Shown here: positions 1 through 8,509 of the stretch, piece by piece | Position numbering within the stretch: position 1 is the stretch's first letter | Layout: every line of letters starts with the position of its first letter | Assembly (NCBI GenBank): GCA_000169115.1 | Contig: AAVV01000008.1 | Span: 62,001-126,000, forward strand | From: a marine gamma proteobacterium HTCC2080 | Lineage (GTDB): Bacteria > Pseudomonadota > Gammaproteobacteria > Pseudomonadales > Halieaceae | Direction: 5' to 3' | Length of the DNA: 64,000 bases | The notes under the pieces: model-generated | Databases searched by the model: none | What the model saw: the letters and a program-made list of their open reading frames with translations, nothing else | Told to the model about the DNA's origin: nothing | Translations under genes and position numbers: made by a program

Positions 1-2
1 AT

Positions 3-575
3 GAGGATCTTCAGTTTGAGCCCCCGTCTGCGGGCAGCTATCAACTTCCGTCTATGGGTGAGGCAGCCGATGGCCTGATACTTAATACCTTGGGTAATGC
101 TGGTCGTTTGCATGATTACTTGGGTGATAAAGCGACGGTGTTGAGTTTTATTTTCACCACCTGTAACGATGTGAACGGCTGTCCCCTTGCGACCTATGTT
201 ATGAGCGGTGTTCAAAAGGCCGTCCTGAAAGATCCTGATCTTGTCGATCAAGTCCGTATCGTTAGCTTTAGTTTTGATCCCGAGAAAGACACCCCTTCGG
301 TATTGGGGCGCTATGGTGATCAGTTCAGGGCGGAAGGTTTTGATTGGGAATTTCTTACGACCGCTTCAGAGGATGCTCTTCGACCTACCCTCGATGCCTA
401 CGATCAGTGGGTGATTCGAGATTACGATGAAGAGGGTAACTACTTAGGAACTATGTCGCACATATTACGGGTGTACCTGATCGACAGTGATCGACGCATT
501 CGCAATATCTATAGTACGTCTTACTTGCACGCGGATACTGTTGTAAATGACTTGCGAACCCTGCTCATGCAGTAG
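3..575 (+). CDS. SCO1/SenC family protein, 5' end outside the window
   Basis: The frame is open to the left edge of the window and the sequence before the first ATG (position 54) still reads like the family N-terminus (YQLPS...), so the true start lies upstream. SCO proteins are thioredoxin-fold copper chaperones or thiol reductases at the periplasmic face. The core FIFTTC motif, the DPEKDTP segment (family signature DPxxDTP) and a conserved histidine in SHILRVYL are visible. The metal/thiol cysteines are spaced as CNDVNGC (five residues between them) instead of the usual CxxxC, a variant I associate with a subgroup continuing GCPLA. No cytochrome oxidase gene is visible. The fold is secure; the specific role is not. 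Confidence 0.85.
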   Translation, partial: EDLQFEPPSAGSYQLPSMGEAADGLILNTLGNAGRLHDYLGDKATVLSFIFTTCNDVNGCPLATYVMSGVQKAVLKDPDLVDQVRIVSFSFDPEKDTPSVLGRYGDQFRAEGFDWEFLTTASEDALRPTLDAYDQWVIRDYDEEGNYLGTMSHILRVYLIDSDRRIRNIYSTSYLHADTVVNDLRTLLMQ

Positions 576-859
576 GCGCGACTTTTGATCTATGCATAAC
601 AACCGAACCAATTTATAAGCGACGTATCCGCCGCGCTAAATTTAATCCCTGTTTCTGCTGTACGCGGCGGCTGAAGTTGCTCTGGCAGGTTTTAAGGATG
701 TGGCTGAGGAGTATTGGCATTCGGAACAGAGCATGCCACGTTGGGTAAAAGGCCTAATCGCCAGTCGTTGTTCTGATGCTGCTCGCCGTAGTCCTAGTCA
801 CAATATCAGTCTTGCCGCTGGGCTAATCAAAGTAATGAGTGATAAGTAAGGAGTAGATC
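576..859 (+). other. Gap with a possible gene remnant
   Basis: There is no convincing gene here. One plus-strand frame stays open from 646 to a TAA at 847-849 and its translation looks protein-like (for example EEYWHSEQSMPRW), but it has no start codon with a ribosome binding site and no upstream continuation. It may be the 3' end of a decayed gene. The AAGGAG at 848-853 belongs to the next gene. Confidence 0.3.
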
Positions 860-2281
860 ATGTATATCAACGGACAGTGGCTTGAAGAAGGGCCCACCTT
901 TGAGGTGTACAACCCTGCAACAGGCGTCTCAATAGGTTCGGTGATCGATGTTAGTAACGAGCAAGTTCTAGACGCGGTTGCCGCAGCCGAAGCGGCCTTT
1001 CCGGCGTGGTCAAAGACAACCGCTTACGAGCGATCGGCGATTTTGACGCGGTGCCATACCTTAATGATGGAGCGCCAAAGGACGCTGGCCGAGCTTATGA
1101 CCTCCGAGCAGGGCAAACCCTTGAAAGCGGCCATGAACGAAGTGAAATACGCCGCCGATTTTCTACTGTGGTTTGCTGAAGAGGCTAAGCGTATATACGG
1201 CGAGACGATTCCCTCCGCCCGATCAGATCAGCGTTTTCTCGTTCACAAGCAAGCTGTTGGTGTTGTTGCCGCAATTACGCCGTGGAATTACCCCATTTCT
1301 ATGCTGACGCGGAAGCTGGGTCCAGCCTTAGCGGCGGGATGTACTGCTGTTCTTAAACCGGCAGAAGCGACACCGCTGTGTGCCGTTGCGGTTTTTGAAA
1401 TTCTGCATGAAGCCGGTTTGCCCGCGGGTGTTGCGAACCTTGTAACGGTCAGCGACCCCAAGCCTGTCGGCGAAATATTCTGTACGCACCGAGCCATTCG
1501 TAAGCTGACCTTCACGGGCTCCACCGCTGTAGGGAAGTCTCTGGCTCAGGCGGCGGCTCCGCAACTAAAACGTGTATCTATGGAGCTGGGAGGGCATGCG
1601 CCTTTTATTGTCTTTGATGATGCTGATCCGGTTCACGCCGCTAAGGGTGTTTCCCTGGTTAAGTTCTTGAACACGGGACAGGCCTGTATCAGCCCCAACC
1701 GAATTTTTGTCCAGCGAAAAATTCTCGATAGCTTCCTCGACACACTTCAGGGCCGAATTGAGAAACTTCACGCAGGTGACGGCATGGAGCCATCGACCAC
1801 GATAGGCCCCCTCATTAATCATGCTGCAATTGAAAAAATTGACCGGCAAGTTCAGGATGCCGTCGCCCAGGGCGCAAGTCTCCATAGTGGCGGCCGCCGC
1901 CTTACTGAGGACGGTCTCGAAAAGGGCTGCTTTTATTCGCCAACCCTTCTCAGCAATGTGTCTTCTGACATGCTGATTTATCGCGAGGAGACCTTTGGGC
2001 CGGTTGCCGCTGTAATTGCCTTTGATGACGACGATGACGTTATCGCAATGGCGAACGATACTGACTATGGGCTGGCTGCTTACGTTTACACGCAGAACTT
2101 GTCTCGGGCATTACGCACCTTTGAAGAGTTGAATTTTGGCATCATCGGCATCAACGATATCAATCCAACCAGTGCCGCGGCACCATTTGGTGGTATGAAG
2201 GAGAGTGGTTTAGGACGGGAGGGTGCACGGGAGGGTCTTGAAGAATATCTTGAGACAAAACTGGGGGGGCTCAGTATTTAA
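860..2281 (+). CDS. NAD(P)-dependent aldehyde dehydrogenase, succinate-semialdehyde dehydrogenase-like
   Basis: This is a full-length aldehyde dehydrogenase of 473 residues that oxidises an aldehyde to its acid with NAD(P)+ in the cytoplasm. The oxyanion Asn143 (TPWNYP), cofactor Lys166 (LKPAEAT), FTGST loop, catalytic base Glu242 (MELGGH) and nucleophile Cys276 (NTGQACISPNR) are all present, as is the C-terminal PFGGMKESG segment. AAGGAG at 848-853 lies six bases before the ATG and fixes the start. The pattern is closest to the succinate-semialdehyde/betaine-aldehyde branch; the substrate is not readable from the sequence. It stands alone between a SCO gene and the convergent corrinoid operon, so an aldehyde from amine degradation is possible but unproven. 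Confidence 0.9.
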   Translation: MYINGQWLEEGPTFEVYNPATGVSIGSVIDVSNEQVLDAVAAAEAAFPAWSKTTAYERSAILTRCHTLMMERQRTLAELMTSEQGKPLKAAMNEVKYAADFLLWFAEEAKRIYGETIPSARSDQRFLVHKQAVGVVAAITPWNYPISMLTRKLGPALAAGCTAVLKPAEATPLCAVAVFEILHEAGLPAGVANLVTVSDPKPVGEIFCTHRAIRKLTFTGSTAVGKSLAQAAAPQLKRVSMELGGHAPFIVFDDADPVHAAKGVSLVKFLNTGQACISPNRIFVQRKILDSFLDTLQGRIEKLHAGDGMEPSTTIGPLINHAAIEKIDRQVQDAVAQGASLHSGGRRLTEDGLEKGCFYSPTLLSNVSSDMLIYREETFGPVAAVIAFDDDDDVIAMANDTDYGLAAYVYTQNLSRALRTFEELNFGIIGINDINPTSAAAPFGGMKESGLGREGAREGLEEYLETKLGGLSI

Positions 2282-2460
2282 ATGCTGGAAGCCCTTGAAC
2301 GCGGTGCGCGATTGGGTTTTGTGTTCCTGACATCTTCTAGGTTGGGTAACGTACTCGTCACATTGCCTTAGATATCTCCAAGTGACGTCATGATTGCCTC
2401 CAACAGCCTGAAGAAACTAGATTCTGTGAGGCGCTAATTCAAGCCTGAAATTAAAATAAT
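2282..2460. other. Convergent intergenic region
   Basis: This short spacer lies between the plus-strand aldehyde dehydrogenase and the end of the minus-strand corrinoid operon. I do not see a clear hairpin-plus-T terminator for either side. Confidence 0.4.
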
Positions 2461-4488
2461 TTAGCTGCGTGCACGCCCTCGTCGGCGTCGCGTGTTGCCT
2501 GCAGCACTTTGCTGTGTTCGTACAACCGGCGGTGGAATTTCACCAAAAAGATGTGTGAAAGGGTCAGACTTGTGGGGGAATGCCATGGCGTCTACAAAGT
2601 AGTCTTGAAATTTATCTTCGACGGCAGTTTCAATGCGCTCGGCCCAGCGCACAATTTTCTCAATGTGACCCCGACTGTCGCGGTCGAGTAGGGCAATGCG
2701 TGCTCCCATTCCGGCGGCATTACCTGCCGCGGAAACATTTTCCAATGGGCAGTCGGGTATCAATCCCAGCACCATGGCGTGGGATAGGCTAATGTGGCTG
2801 CCAAAAGCACCTGCGAGGCGAATGCGATCGATTTGTTGAGTGCCCATATGGTCTTGGAGTAGCTTAACCCCTGCATATAGGGCGGCTTTGGCCAGTTGAA
2901 TTTGTCGAATATCGTTTTGAGTGACCGAGATATCGGACTGACCCTCGGCGGTAGCACTATGAAGCTTGTAGGACCAGGTTCTGTCTGAGGCGAAAATTCG
3001 TGAATTTTGGCTTTCGAGGTCACCATTCACCACACCATCGGTGGAGACTATGCCGGCTAGGAACATCTCGGCGACGGCTTCAATAATGCCAGAGCCACAG
3101 ATGCCGGTGACGCCAATTGTCCCTATAGCCTGCTCAAAGCCCGGCTCATTGGACCAAAGATCAGAACCTATGACTTTAAAGCGTGGCTCCAGAGTTTCTC
3201 GGTCAATGCGAACGCGCTCGATGGCACCGAAAGTCGCTCGCTGCCCCGAGCTTATTTGAGCCCCTTCAAAGGCAGGGCCGGTGGGAGTGGAGCAGACCAG
3301 CATGCGATCTTTGTTACCCAAGACAATTTCCGCGTTCGTACCGACGTCGATTACCAGGGTCATTTCGGCGTCTTGCTCGGGATGCTCGGCTAAAATAACA
3401 CCTGCCGAATCTGCGCCTACATGTCCTGCGATGCAGGGCAAGACGTAAACTCTCCCGCCAGGATGAATGTTGATGTCCAGATCTTTGGCTCTCAGCTCAA
3501 GGGCTTCGGTTGTGGTGAGGGCAAAGGGAGCACCCCCTAAATTTACAGGATCAATGCCCAGAAAAATGTGGTGCATGATGGGGTTGGCGACCAAAGTGAT
3601 CTCGAGAATATCTTCCAGGTCTCCAGCGACACCCTCGCTAAGCTCAACAAACAGATCGTTCAGAGCGCGACGAATAACGGCGGTCATTTCCCCAGCGCCT
3701 TCCGGGTGCATCATAATGTACGACACCCGGCTCATAAGGTCTTCACCAAACCGAATTTGGGGATTCATGACACTCGCGGTCCCCAAGACTTCGCCATTGC
3801 CTAAATCACACAGATGCGCCGCTACGGTGGTTGAGCCCACATCAATGGCTACACCCCTAGGAGATTCAAATAGCCCGGGCCAAATGGCGATAACATCTTG
3901 AGCGTTATACACCGCGACAGTGACCGCCTGTTTACCCTCGATCAACGCTTTCTGCAGACGTGGTAGGACATTGGCTTCAATGCGTAAATTCTCGAGCTCC
4001 CAATCGCGCTTGAGTGCATCGAGAAGAAGTTGGGCTTCTCCGCGTATATCTTCAAGGCTGGCTGATTCAACTTCGACGTAGTGGAGTCGGGTCGCGGTAT
4101 TAAGCCGAATATCTCGGTGTTCAGTCTCTTTACGAATAATTTGTCGATGGACCTGGCTTTCGGGAGGAACGTCAATGACAACATCGTTAAGCAGGGTGGC
4201 ATGACAACTCAAGCGATGACGTTCAGGGAGAGTTCCTTTGCGTTCTTCAAACCGGGCCTCGGTAACGCTGAACGGCGACAGATTTTCGGTATCCGAGGTG
4301 AGTCCGTGTTTTGGAAAGTGCCCGGACATACACTCGACTCTGCAACGGCCACAAAGACCTCGACCACCACAAACCGAGTCTATGTCAACGCCTAGGCTTC
4401 TCGCGGCATCGAGTACCGGTGTGCCTTTGGGAAAGCTTCCCCGGCGCCCAGATGGCATGAAAAGAATTTTTACTGACTCATCAGACAC
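2461..4488 (-). CDS. ASKHA-domain ATP-dependent corrinoid reactivation protein, RACo-like
   Basis: This protein is predicted to re-reduce the inactive Co(II) form of a corrinoid protein to Co(I), using a reduced electron donor and ATP. The N-terminus is a 2Fe-2S ferredoxin domain with Cys40, Cys46, Cys49 (CGGRGLCGRC) and a fourth candidate Cys95 (RLSCHA). The remainder is the DUF4445/ASKHA ATPase, with phosphate-loop-like segments AIDVGSTTVAAHL and VIDVGTNAEIVLG and the glycine-rich GICGSGIIEAVAE. The N-terminal 2Fe-2S arrangement matches RACo of acetogens more than RamA, whose clusters are C-terminal. At 675 residues it is of usual length. It is the last gene of the operon, with its ATG two bases past the stop of the methyltransferase gene. 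The C-terminus ends in an Arg-rich tail (TRRRRGRARS). Confidence 0.9.
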   Translation of the reverse strand: MSDESVKILFMPSGRRGSFPKGTPVLDAARSLGVDIDSVCGGRGLCGRCRVECMSGHFPKHGLTSDTENLSPFSVTEARFEERKGTLPERHRLSCHATLLNDVVIDVPPESQVHRQIIRKETEHRDIRLNTATRLHYVEVESASLEDIRGEAQLLLDALKRDWELENLRIEANVLPRLQKALIEGKQAVTVAVYNAQDVIAIWPGLFESPRGVAIDVGSTTVAAHLCDLGNGEVLGTASVMNPQIRFGEDLMSRVSYIMMHPEGAGEMTAVIRRALNDLFVELSEGVAGDLEDILEITLVANPIMHHIFLGIDPVNLGGAPFALTTTEALELRAKDLDINIHPGGRVYVLPCIAGHVGADSAGVILAEHPEQDAEMTLVIDVGTNAEIVLGNKDRMLVCSTPTGPAFEGAQISSGQRATFGAIERVRIDRETLEPRFKVIGSDLWSNEPGFEQAIGTIGVTGICGSGIIEAVAEMFLAGIVSTDGVVNGDLESQNSRIFASDRTWSYKLHSATAEGQSDISVTQNDIRQIQLAKAALYAGVKLLQDHMGTQQIDRIRLAGAFGSHISLSHAMVLGLIPDCPLENVSAAGNAAGMGARIALLDRDSRGHIEKIVRWAERIETAVEDKFQDYFVDAMAFPHKSDPFTHLFGEIPPPVVRTQQSAAGNTRRRRGRARS

Positions 4489-4490
4489 AG

Positions 4491-5396
4491 CTAGGCACTC
4501 CTGCGCCGTCCTGTACGACCGCCACGACCACCGCGGCCGGTTCCCTCAGCAGCCGGCTCTCTGTAGGCTTTGATCCAGTTGGCACAGTTGGGGTCGTGCC
4601 CCATCATGACGTCGCCACCACGAACCGCCTGCATGACTTCAGCATGCAGGGGGCTGGTAATTGCCGAGGTCATCCCCGCACCCATTGCCATCGTTAAAAA
4701 TGCGGCATTGATGCCATTGCGATTGGGCAGGCCAAAACTAACGTTGGAGGCGCCGCAGGTCGTATTGACCTGAAGTTCTTCTCTGAGACGTCGTACCAGG
4801 TGCATCACCTGCACCCCAGCGGTATTAATTGCGCCGATGGGCATAACGAGAGGGTCGACGACAATATTGCTGTGATGAATGCCGTAGTCGGCAGCGCGCT
4901 CAACAATTTTCTTGGCAACAGCGAAGCGTTCATTAGGGTCTTCAGAAATCCCCGTTTCGTCGTTAGAAATAGCAACTACGGCCGCATTATAGCGGGCTAC
5001 CAGCGGCAAAACACGTTCCAATACTTCGTCTTCGCCAGTGACTGAATTGACCAATGCTTTGCCCTGATAAACGGCTAATCCTGCTTCGAGTGCCTCGACA
5101 ATGGAGGAATCAATGCTTAAGGGCACGTCGGTGATGGCCTGCACGCGTCGAATCGCCTCGGCAAGAATCGCCGGTTCGTCGGCAAGCGGGATCCCTGCGT
5201 TGACGTCGAGCATTTGAGCTCCCGCGGCAACTTGCGCGAGTGCATCAGACTCCACTCGGCTGTAATCACCGACTTTCATTTCCTCGGCAAGAATTTTTCG
5301 GCCGGTGGGGTTGATGCGCTCGCCAATAATGATGAAGGGCTGATCAAAGCCGATTCGAACTTCTTTGGTTGCCGAACTGAGGATTGTCGTGGTCAT
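4491..5396 (-). CDS. Pterin-binding methyltetrahydrofolate:corrinoid methyltransferase, AcsE/MtgA-like
   Basis: This is a TIM-barrel pterin-binding enzyme that exchanges a methyl group between a corrinoid protein and tetrahydrofolate. Family motifs include the N-terminal IIGERINPTGRK, the DVNAGIP strand, SIDSS, the NSVTGE segment and NVSFGLPNR, all placed as in AcsE/MetH pterin domains. In this operon it would accept the methyl from the methylated corrinoid protein to give methyl-THF. The length of 301 residues includes a tail not expected in the family: the last 16 residues are Arg/Gly-rich (TGRGGRGGRTGRRRSA). The start overlaps the MetF-like gene as ATGA, indicating coupled translation. The direction of reaction is inferred from context. 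Confidence 0.9.
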   Translation of the reverse strand: MTTTILSSATKEVRIGFDQPFIIIGERINPTGRKILAEEMKVGDYSRVESDALAQVAAGAQMLDVNAGIPLADEPAILAEAIRRVQAITDVPLSIDSSIVEALEAGLAVYQGKALVNSVTGEDEVLERVLPLVARYNAAVVAISNDETGISEDPNERFAVAKKIVERAADYGIHHSNIVVDPLVMPIGAINTAGVQVMHLVRRLREELQVNTTCGASNVSFGLPNRNGINAAFLTMAMGAGMTSAITSPLHAEVMQAVRGGDVMMGHDPNCANWIKAYREPAAEGTGRGGRGGRTGRRRSA

Positions 5397-6397
5397 GTAC
5401 TGCTCCTATTCGAGTCCGCTGGACTCCAGGGCACTCGGGTGCCCAATACCTTGGATTTTGTGACGATTTCACCAATTCGGTGTTCTTGACGATAGGCCAT
5501 CAGATGTATGCCGCTGACCCCCTCGATTTCTTGAATTTGCTGCATAAGGTCGATACACAGATCGACCCCTTCCTGTTTTTGATCTTTAGCACCGGCTAGG
5601 CGTTTAATCACGGAATCAGGAATGTGTACTCCAGCGACATTTTTACGGATCCAGTCGGCTGACTTTGCTGAAGCCATAGGGCCCACGCCAGGGAGAATAA
5701 ACACTTTTTCGTGAAGGCCCATGTCACGGGTTTTGGCCATGAATAACTTGAGGCGCTCAATATCGAAGCAGTACTGGGTCTGCACGAACTGGGCTCCCGC
5801 CGCGATTTTTTTAGCGAGCCGTTGGGGTCGAAAATCTAGAGGCGGCGCAAAGGGGTTCGAAGCGCCGCCCATAAAAAGGCGGGGCGGTGACGACAGCGAT
5901 CGGCCACTGAGAAAAGCGCTGTTGTCGCGCATGTGGCGCACCATGGACAGTGCCGAAATACTATCCATGTCAAAAACGGGTTTGGCTTCGGGGTGGTCAC
6001 CCGACTGCACGCCATCGCCGCTTAGGCAAAGAATATTGGCAACACCCATGGCAGCGGCTCCGAGCACATCACCCTGCATAGATATGCGGTTTCTGTCCCG
6101 ACATGACATTTGCAAAATCATCGAGTAACCCATGCGGGTGAGCAGGGCACAAATGCCCATGCTCGACATATGACAATTGGCGCCAGAACCGTCGGTTGCA
6201 TTGATGGCATCAACATAGCCATTGAAATCTTCGGCTCGCGCGTAGACCTCATTGGGGTCAGCTGAGTCAGGGGGGGCTATCTCAGCTGTGACGGCAAACT
6301 GACCGGCTCTCAGTACACGCTCAAAGCGACCAGGAGAAAAATGACCGGGCAAAATAGGCAGGTTTTCGCCGGCGGCTGGCTCGTCAGCAAAGTTCAT
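5393..6397 (-). CDS. Methylenetetrahydrofolate reductase, MetF-like catalytic subunit
   Basis: This flavoprotein interconverts methyl-THF and methylene-THF. Recognisable family segments are TAEIAPPDS near the N-terminus, the LCLSGDG strand, the AGAQFVQTQYCFD strand and VFILPGVGPM. A longer reading starts at 6436, but I chose the ATG at 6397. It overlaps the stop of the preceding gene as ATGA and is preceded by GGGAG at suitable distance, giving 334 residues. In this operon the physiological direction is probably oxidation of methyl-THF, the reverse of the biosynthetic MetF. The adjacent gene carries the separate MTHFR C-terminal domain, the MetV/MetF arrangement known from acetogens. The protein ends in VPWSPADSNRSST without an Arg-rich tail. 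Confidence 0.9.
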   Translation of the reverse strand: MNFADEPAAGENLPILPGHFSPGRFERVLRAGQFAVTAEIAPPDSADPNEVYARAEDFNGYVDAINATDGSGANCHMSSMGICALLTRMGYSMILQMSCRDRNRISMQGDVLGAAAMGVANILCLSGDGVQSGDHPEAKPVFDMDSISALSMVRHMRDNSAFLSGRSLSSPPRLFMGGASNPFAPPLDFRPQRLAKKIAAGAQFVQTQYCFDIERLKLFMAKTRDMGLHEKVFILPGVGPMASAKSADWIRKNVAGVHIPDSVIKRLAGAKDQKQEGVDLCIDLMQQIQEIEGVSGIHLMAYRQEHRIGEIVTKSKVLGTRVPWSPADSNRSST

Positions 6398-6852
6398 GCA
6401 GATTTCTCCCGCCGCGACTTTAACGCGCCCAGCCAACTGCTACGGCCTTTCAGGCGGGTATCGACGGGCAGTTGTATTACCTGCAATCCGCTATCACCCT
6501 GACCCATTTGCTGGCTGCCTTCCCAGGCTTTTACCCACACACAGGTCATCTCGGGTTTGATTTCGCAGCCGCCATCTTGCCTGACACCGCCACAGGGCCC
6601 GTTGCGCAGAGTCTTGGGACAGTTCATAGGGCAGGCCATGCCCGTCGCCCCTAGGGTGCACTGACCGCAGGACTGTGAGTCGAATAAAAATCCTTTGATG
6701 AGCCCTTCAAGGCGAGCAAAGGTTTTGTCTAGGCGCTGATAGCCAATTTTGTGCAAGAGAGGGTCCAGCAATTCTAAGGTCCACTCAAAGGCTTCGTATA
6801 GCCTATGCAGCCCTTTGGCGTGTCGCGTAGACCAATCTCGCGCCGCTTTCAC
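6394..6852 (-). CDS. MTHFR C-terminal domain protein, MetV-like partner
   Basis: This 152-residue protein consists of the cysteine-rich domain found fused to, or next to, MetF (Pfam MTHFR_C). Cys62, Cys65, Cys74, Cys78, Cys87, Cys96 and Cys104 are visible, including CGQC and the signature ACPMNCPK...NGPCGG. In acetogens the homologous MetV subunit binds metal and forms a complex with MetF; by analogy it should partner the adjacent MetF-like protein. The start is a GTG that overlaps the upstream stop as GTGA, with GAGG about eight bases ahead. I cannot say from sequence whether it binds zinc or an iron-sulphur cluster here. Confidence 0.85.
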   Translation of the reverse strand: MKAARDWSTRHAKGLHRLYEAFEWTLELLDPLLHKIGYQRLDKTFARLEGLIKGFLFDSQSCGQCTLGATGMACPMNCPKTLRNGPCGGVRQDGGCEIKPEMTCVWVKAWEGSQQMGQGDSGLQVIQLPVDTRLKGRSSWLGALKSRREKSA

Positions 6853-7157
6853 GTGAGCGCCTCATCGAAGCCCTTCTGAGCCACGAGCCGTGCGATATCG
6901 TCATCAGAATACTGCGCTTCAATTTGTTCACCGAACTCTTGGGCAATGTCTTTCACCGAACCCTCTGCCTCGATGGACGTGGTCACCCGTCGCCACTCTT
7001 CGAGGTAGGCATCACTGCCTCCTTTCCCAGCTTTCATTGCTGCACGGTCGATAGCTGCCTGAAAGCGATGGCTGAGTAGGTGCTTGCCACGATCGCGCCC
7101 GCGTTTGATTAAAACTTGGGCTGGAATATCACGCCAATAAACATCAATGCGCTGCAT
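6849..7157 (-). CDS. Small 'virulence factor' domain protein
   Basis: This 102-residue protein resembles the Pfam Virulence_fact family, whose biochemical role is unknown despite the name. Conserved-looking segments are DVYWRDIPAQVLI near the N-terminus and a C-terminal helical part. I prefer the ATG at 7157 over the longer start at 7175 because GGAG sits about eight bases upstream of it. The gene overlaps its neighbours on both sides, so it is made together with the corrinoid system. Nothing supports a role in virulence; an accessory or assembly role for the methyl-transfer enzymes is inference from position only. Confidence 0.7.
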   Translation of the reverse strand: MQRIDVYWRDIPAQVLIKRGRDRGKHLLSHRFQAAIDRAAMKAGKGGSDAYLEEWRRVTTSIEAEGSVKDIAQEFGEQIEAQYSDDDIARLVAQKGFDEALT

Positions 7158-7785
7158 GATGAGCTCCGCTAGCATGTTGCAAATTAATAACCTGTCTTTC
7201 GAGGTGTTGCCCTAGCTCGCCCATGCCTGTTGTAAGGGTTTCAAAACGAAGCCCCAGGTAGTCGGCGGCTCGGCGCGCGGCAAGCTGCAATTGTTCATCG
7301 TCTTGCTGTGCAAGATAAACAACCCGGCGGTAGTGACCGAAAAACTCCTGCAGCAGCTGTGGATGACGATCGAGCTTCAGGCCTCGGACGACCAGTCGAT
7401 CGAAATGCCTTACCAGGAAATCGGTGAGATAAAAGGTGCCAGGCTCGGCGTCAGCTAACGCATTAAAACGAGCTTCAGTGGCATAAAAGGCATAGCAGTG
7501 AGCACCGGGAAGACGTTCTAGGTTCCACCGCGCCAAGACTTTATCAATGCCGCCGCCGGTGCCACAGTCGCCATAGGCGACAAAAATCTGGTCAAACTGA
7601 TTATGGTTTTCAGCAATCACAGCATCGAGTTTTTCCGGGATTTTCTCCGGGCGGTTGTGCAGTTCAGCGTCGAGGCACTTTACAGACACACTTTGCCAAT
7701 CATTGTTGCGCCTGAGCCATTCGATCTCCCTTGCGAGTGCCCCACAGGCGATCACAAGCAGTGACGATGACTCAGCAATACTCAT
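7144..7785 (-). CDS. DUF1638 domain-containing protein
   Basis: This is a 213-residue soluble protein matching the DUF1638 pattern: a hydrophobic first strand (LLVIACGALAREI), an FVAYGDCGTGGGID glycine-rich loop and a region of alternating helices and strands ending near FETLTTGMGEL. The two conserved cysteines (IACGAL and GDCGTGG) look like ligand or metal positions. DUF1638 genes commonly sit beside MttB and corrinoid genes, as here. Function is unknown; a role in corrinoid or folate handling is only inferred. Its ATG shares one base with the stop of the corrinoid protein gene (TGATG), so translation is probably coupled. Confidence 0.8.
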   Translation of the reverse strand: MSIAESSSLLVIACGALAREIEWLRRNNDWQSVSVKCLDAELHNRPEKIPEKLDAVIAENHNQFDQIFVAYGDCGTGGGIDKVLARWNLERLPGAHCYAFYATEARFNALADAEPGTFYLTDFLVRHFDRLVVRGLKLDRHPQLLQEFFGHYRRVVYLAQQDDEQLQLAARRAADYLGLRFETLTTGMGELGQHLERQVINLQHASGAHHAAH

Positions 7786-8483
7786 CAGGGAACCTGAGCA
7801 AGGCGTCGGGCCTGTACAAAACTGACGGCAGTGGTCGCGGCCTCGGCAGCATCGCGACAGTAGGCGTCGGCGCCAACTGCTTCGCCAAACTCTTCATTTA
7901 GCGGGGCACCGCCAACAAGAACAATGTATTTATCTCTCAGCCCTTGATCTTTTAAAGCGTCGATAACCACTTTCATGTAGGGCATTGTCGTTGTCAGAAG
8001 TGCTGACATGCCAAGAATGTCAGGCTTATGCTCCTCAAGGGCAGCCAGGTAATCCTCGACAGAATTATTAATGCCAATATCGTGCACATCGAAACCTGCG
8101 CCCTCAAGCATCATGGCGACCAAATTCTTACCAATGTCATGAATGTCACCTTTGACGGTGCCTATCACCATAGTACCTACCGGCTTAGCGCCGGTTTCAG
8201 CGAGCAGAGGGCGCAATATAGACATTCCGCCTTTCATCGCGTTGGCCGCCAGCAAGACCTCCGGAACAAACAAAATACCGTCGCGGAAATCGATGCCAAC
8301 AATAGTCATGCCGTCAACCAGGGCTTTGCTTAAAACTTGTTCCGCAGACCAACCTCGGTCGAGCAGAATGTGGGTCGCTGCCTCGATTTCTTCGGTCAGC
8401 CCATCATAGAGGTCATCGTGTATCTGAGGAATGAGATCTTCATCAGAGAGATCGGCGAGGATAATGTCTTCTTCATCGGACAT
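7785..8483 (-). CDS. Corrinoid (B12-binding) methyl carrier protein, MttC-like
   Basis: This is the methyl carrier of the operon: cob(I)alamin on this protein accepts the methyl group from the MttB-like enzyme and gives it to THF through the AcsE-like enzyme. Residues about 20-95 form the helical cap domain. The B12-binding Rossmann domain follows with the base-off signature Asp113-x-His115-x-x-Gly118 (DIHDIGKN), then GMSALLTTTMP and VGGAPLNEEF. The start has a very strong ribosome binding site (AAGGAGG at 8494-8500), suggesting high expression. The first 34 residues contain 14 Asp/Glu and no Lys or Arg. Length is 232 residues, normal for the family. Confidence 0.92.
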   Translation of the reverse strand: MSDEEDIILADLSDEDLIPQIHDDLYDGLTEEIEAATHILLDRGWSAEQVLSKALVDGMTIVGIDFRDGILFVPEVLLAANAMKGGMSILRPLLAETGAKPVGTMVIGTVKGDIHDIGKNLVAMMLEGAGFDVHDIGINNSVEDYLAALEEHKPDILGMSALLTTTMPYMKVVIDALKDQGLRDKYIVLVGGAPLNEEFGEAVGADAYCRDAAEAATTAVSFVQARRLAQVP

Positions 8484-8509
8484 ATTGGGTGGTCCTCCTT
8501 GGGCAGTGG

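Noticed and set aside
3467-3901. 144-codon plus-strand open frame
   Set aside because: It lies wholly opposite the RACo-like gene, has no ribosome binding site and no family resemblance.
5721-6128. 135-codon plus-strand open frame
   Set aside because: It is antisense to the MetF-like gene and is low in plausible protein features.
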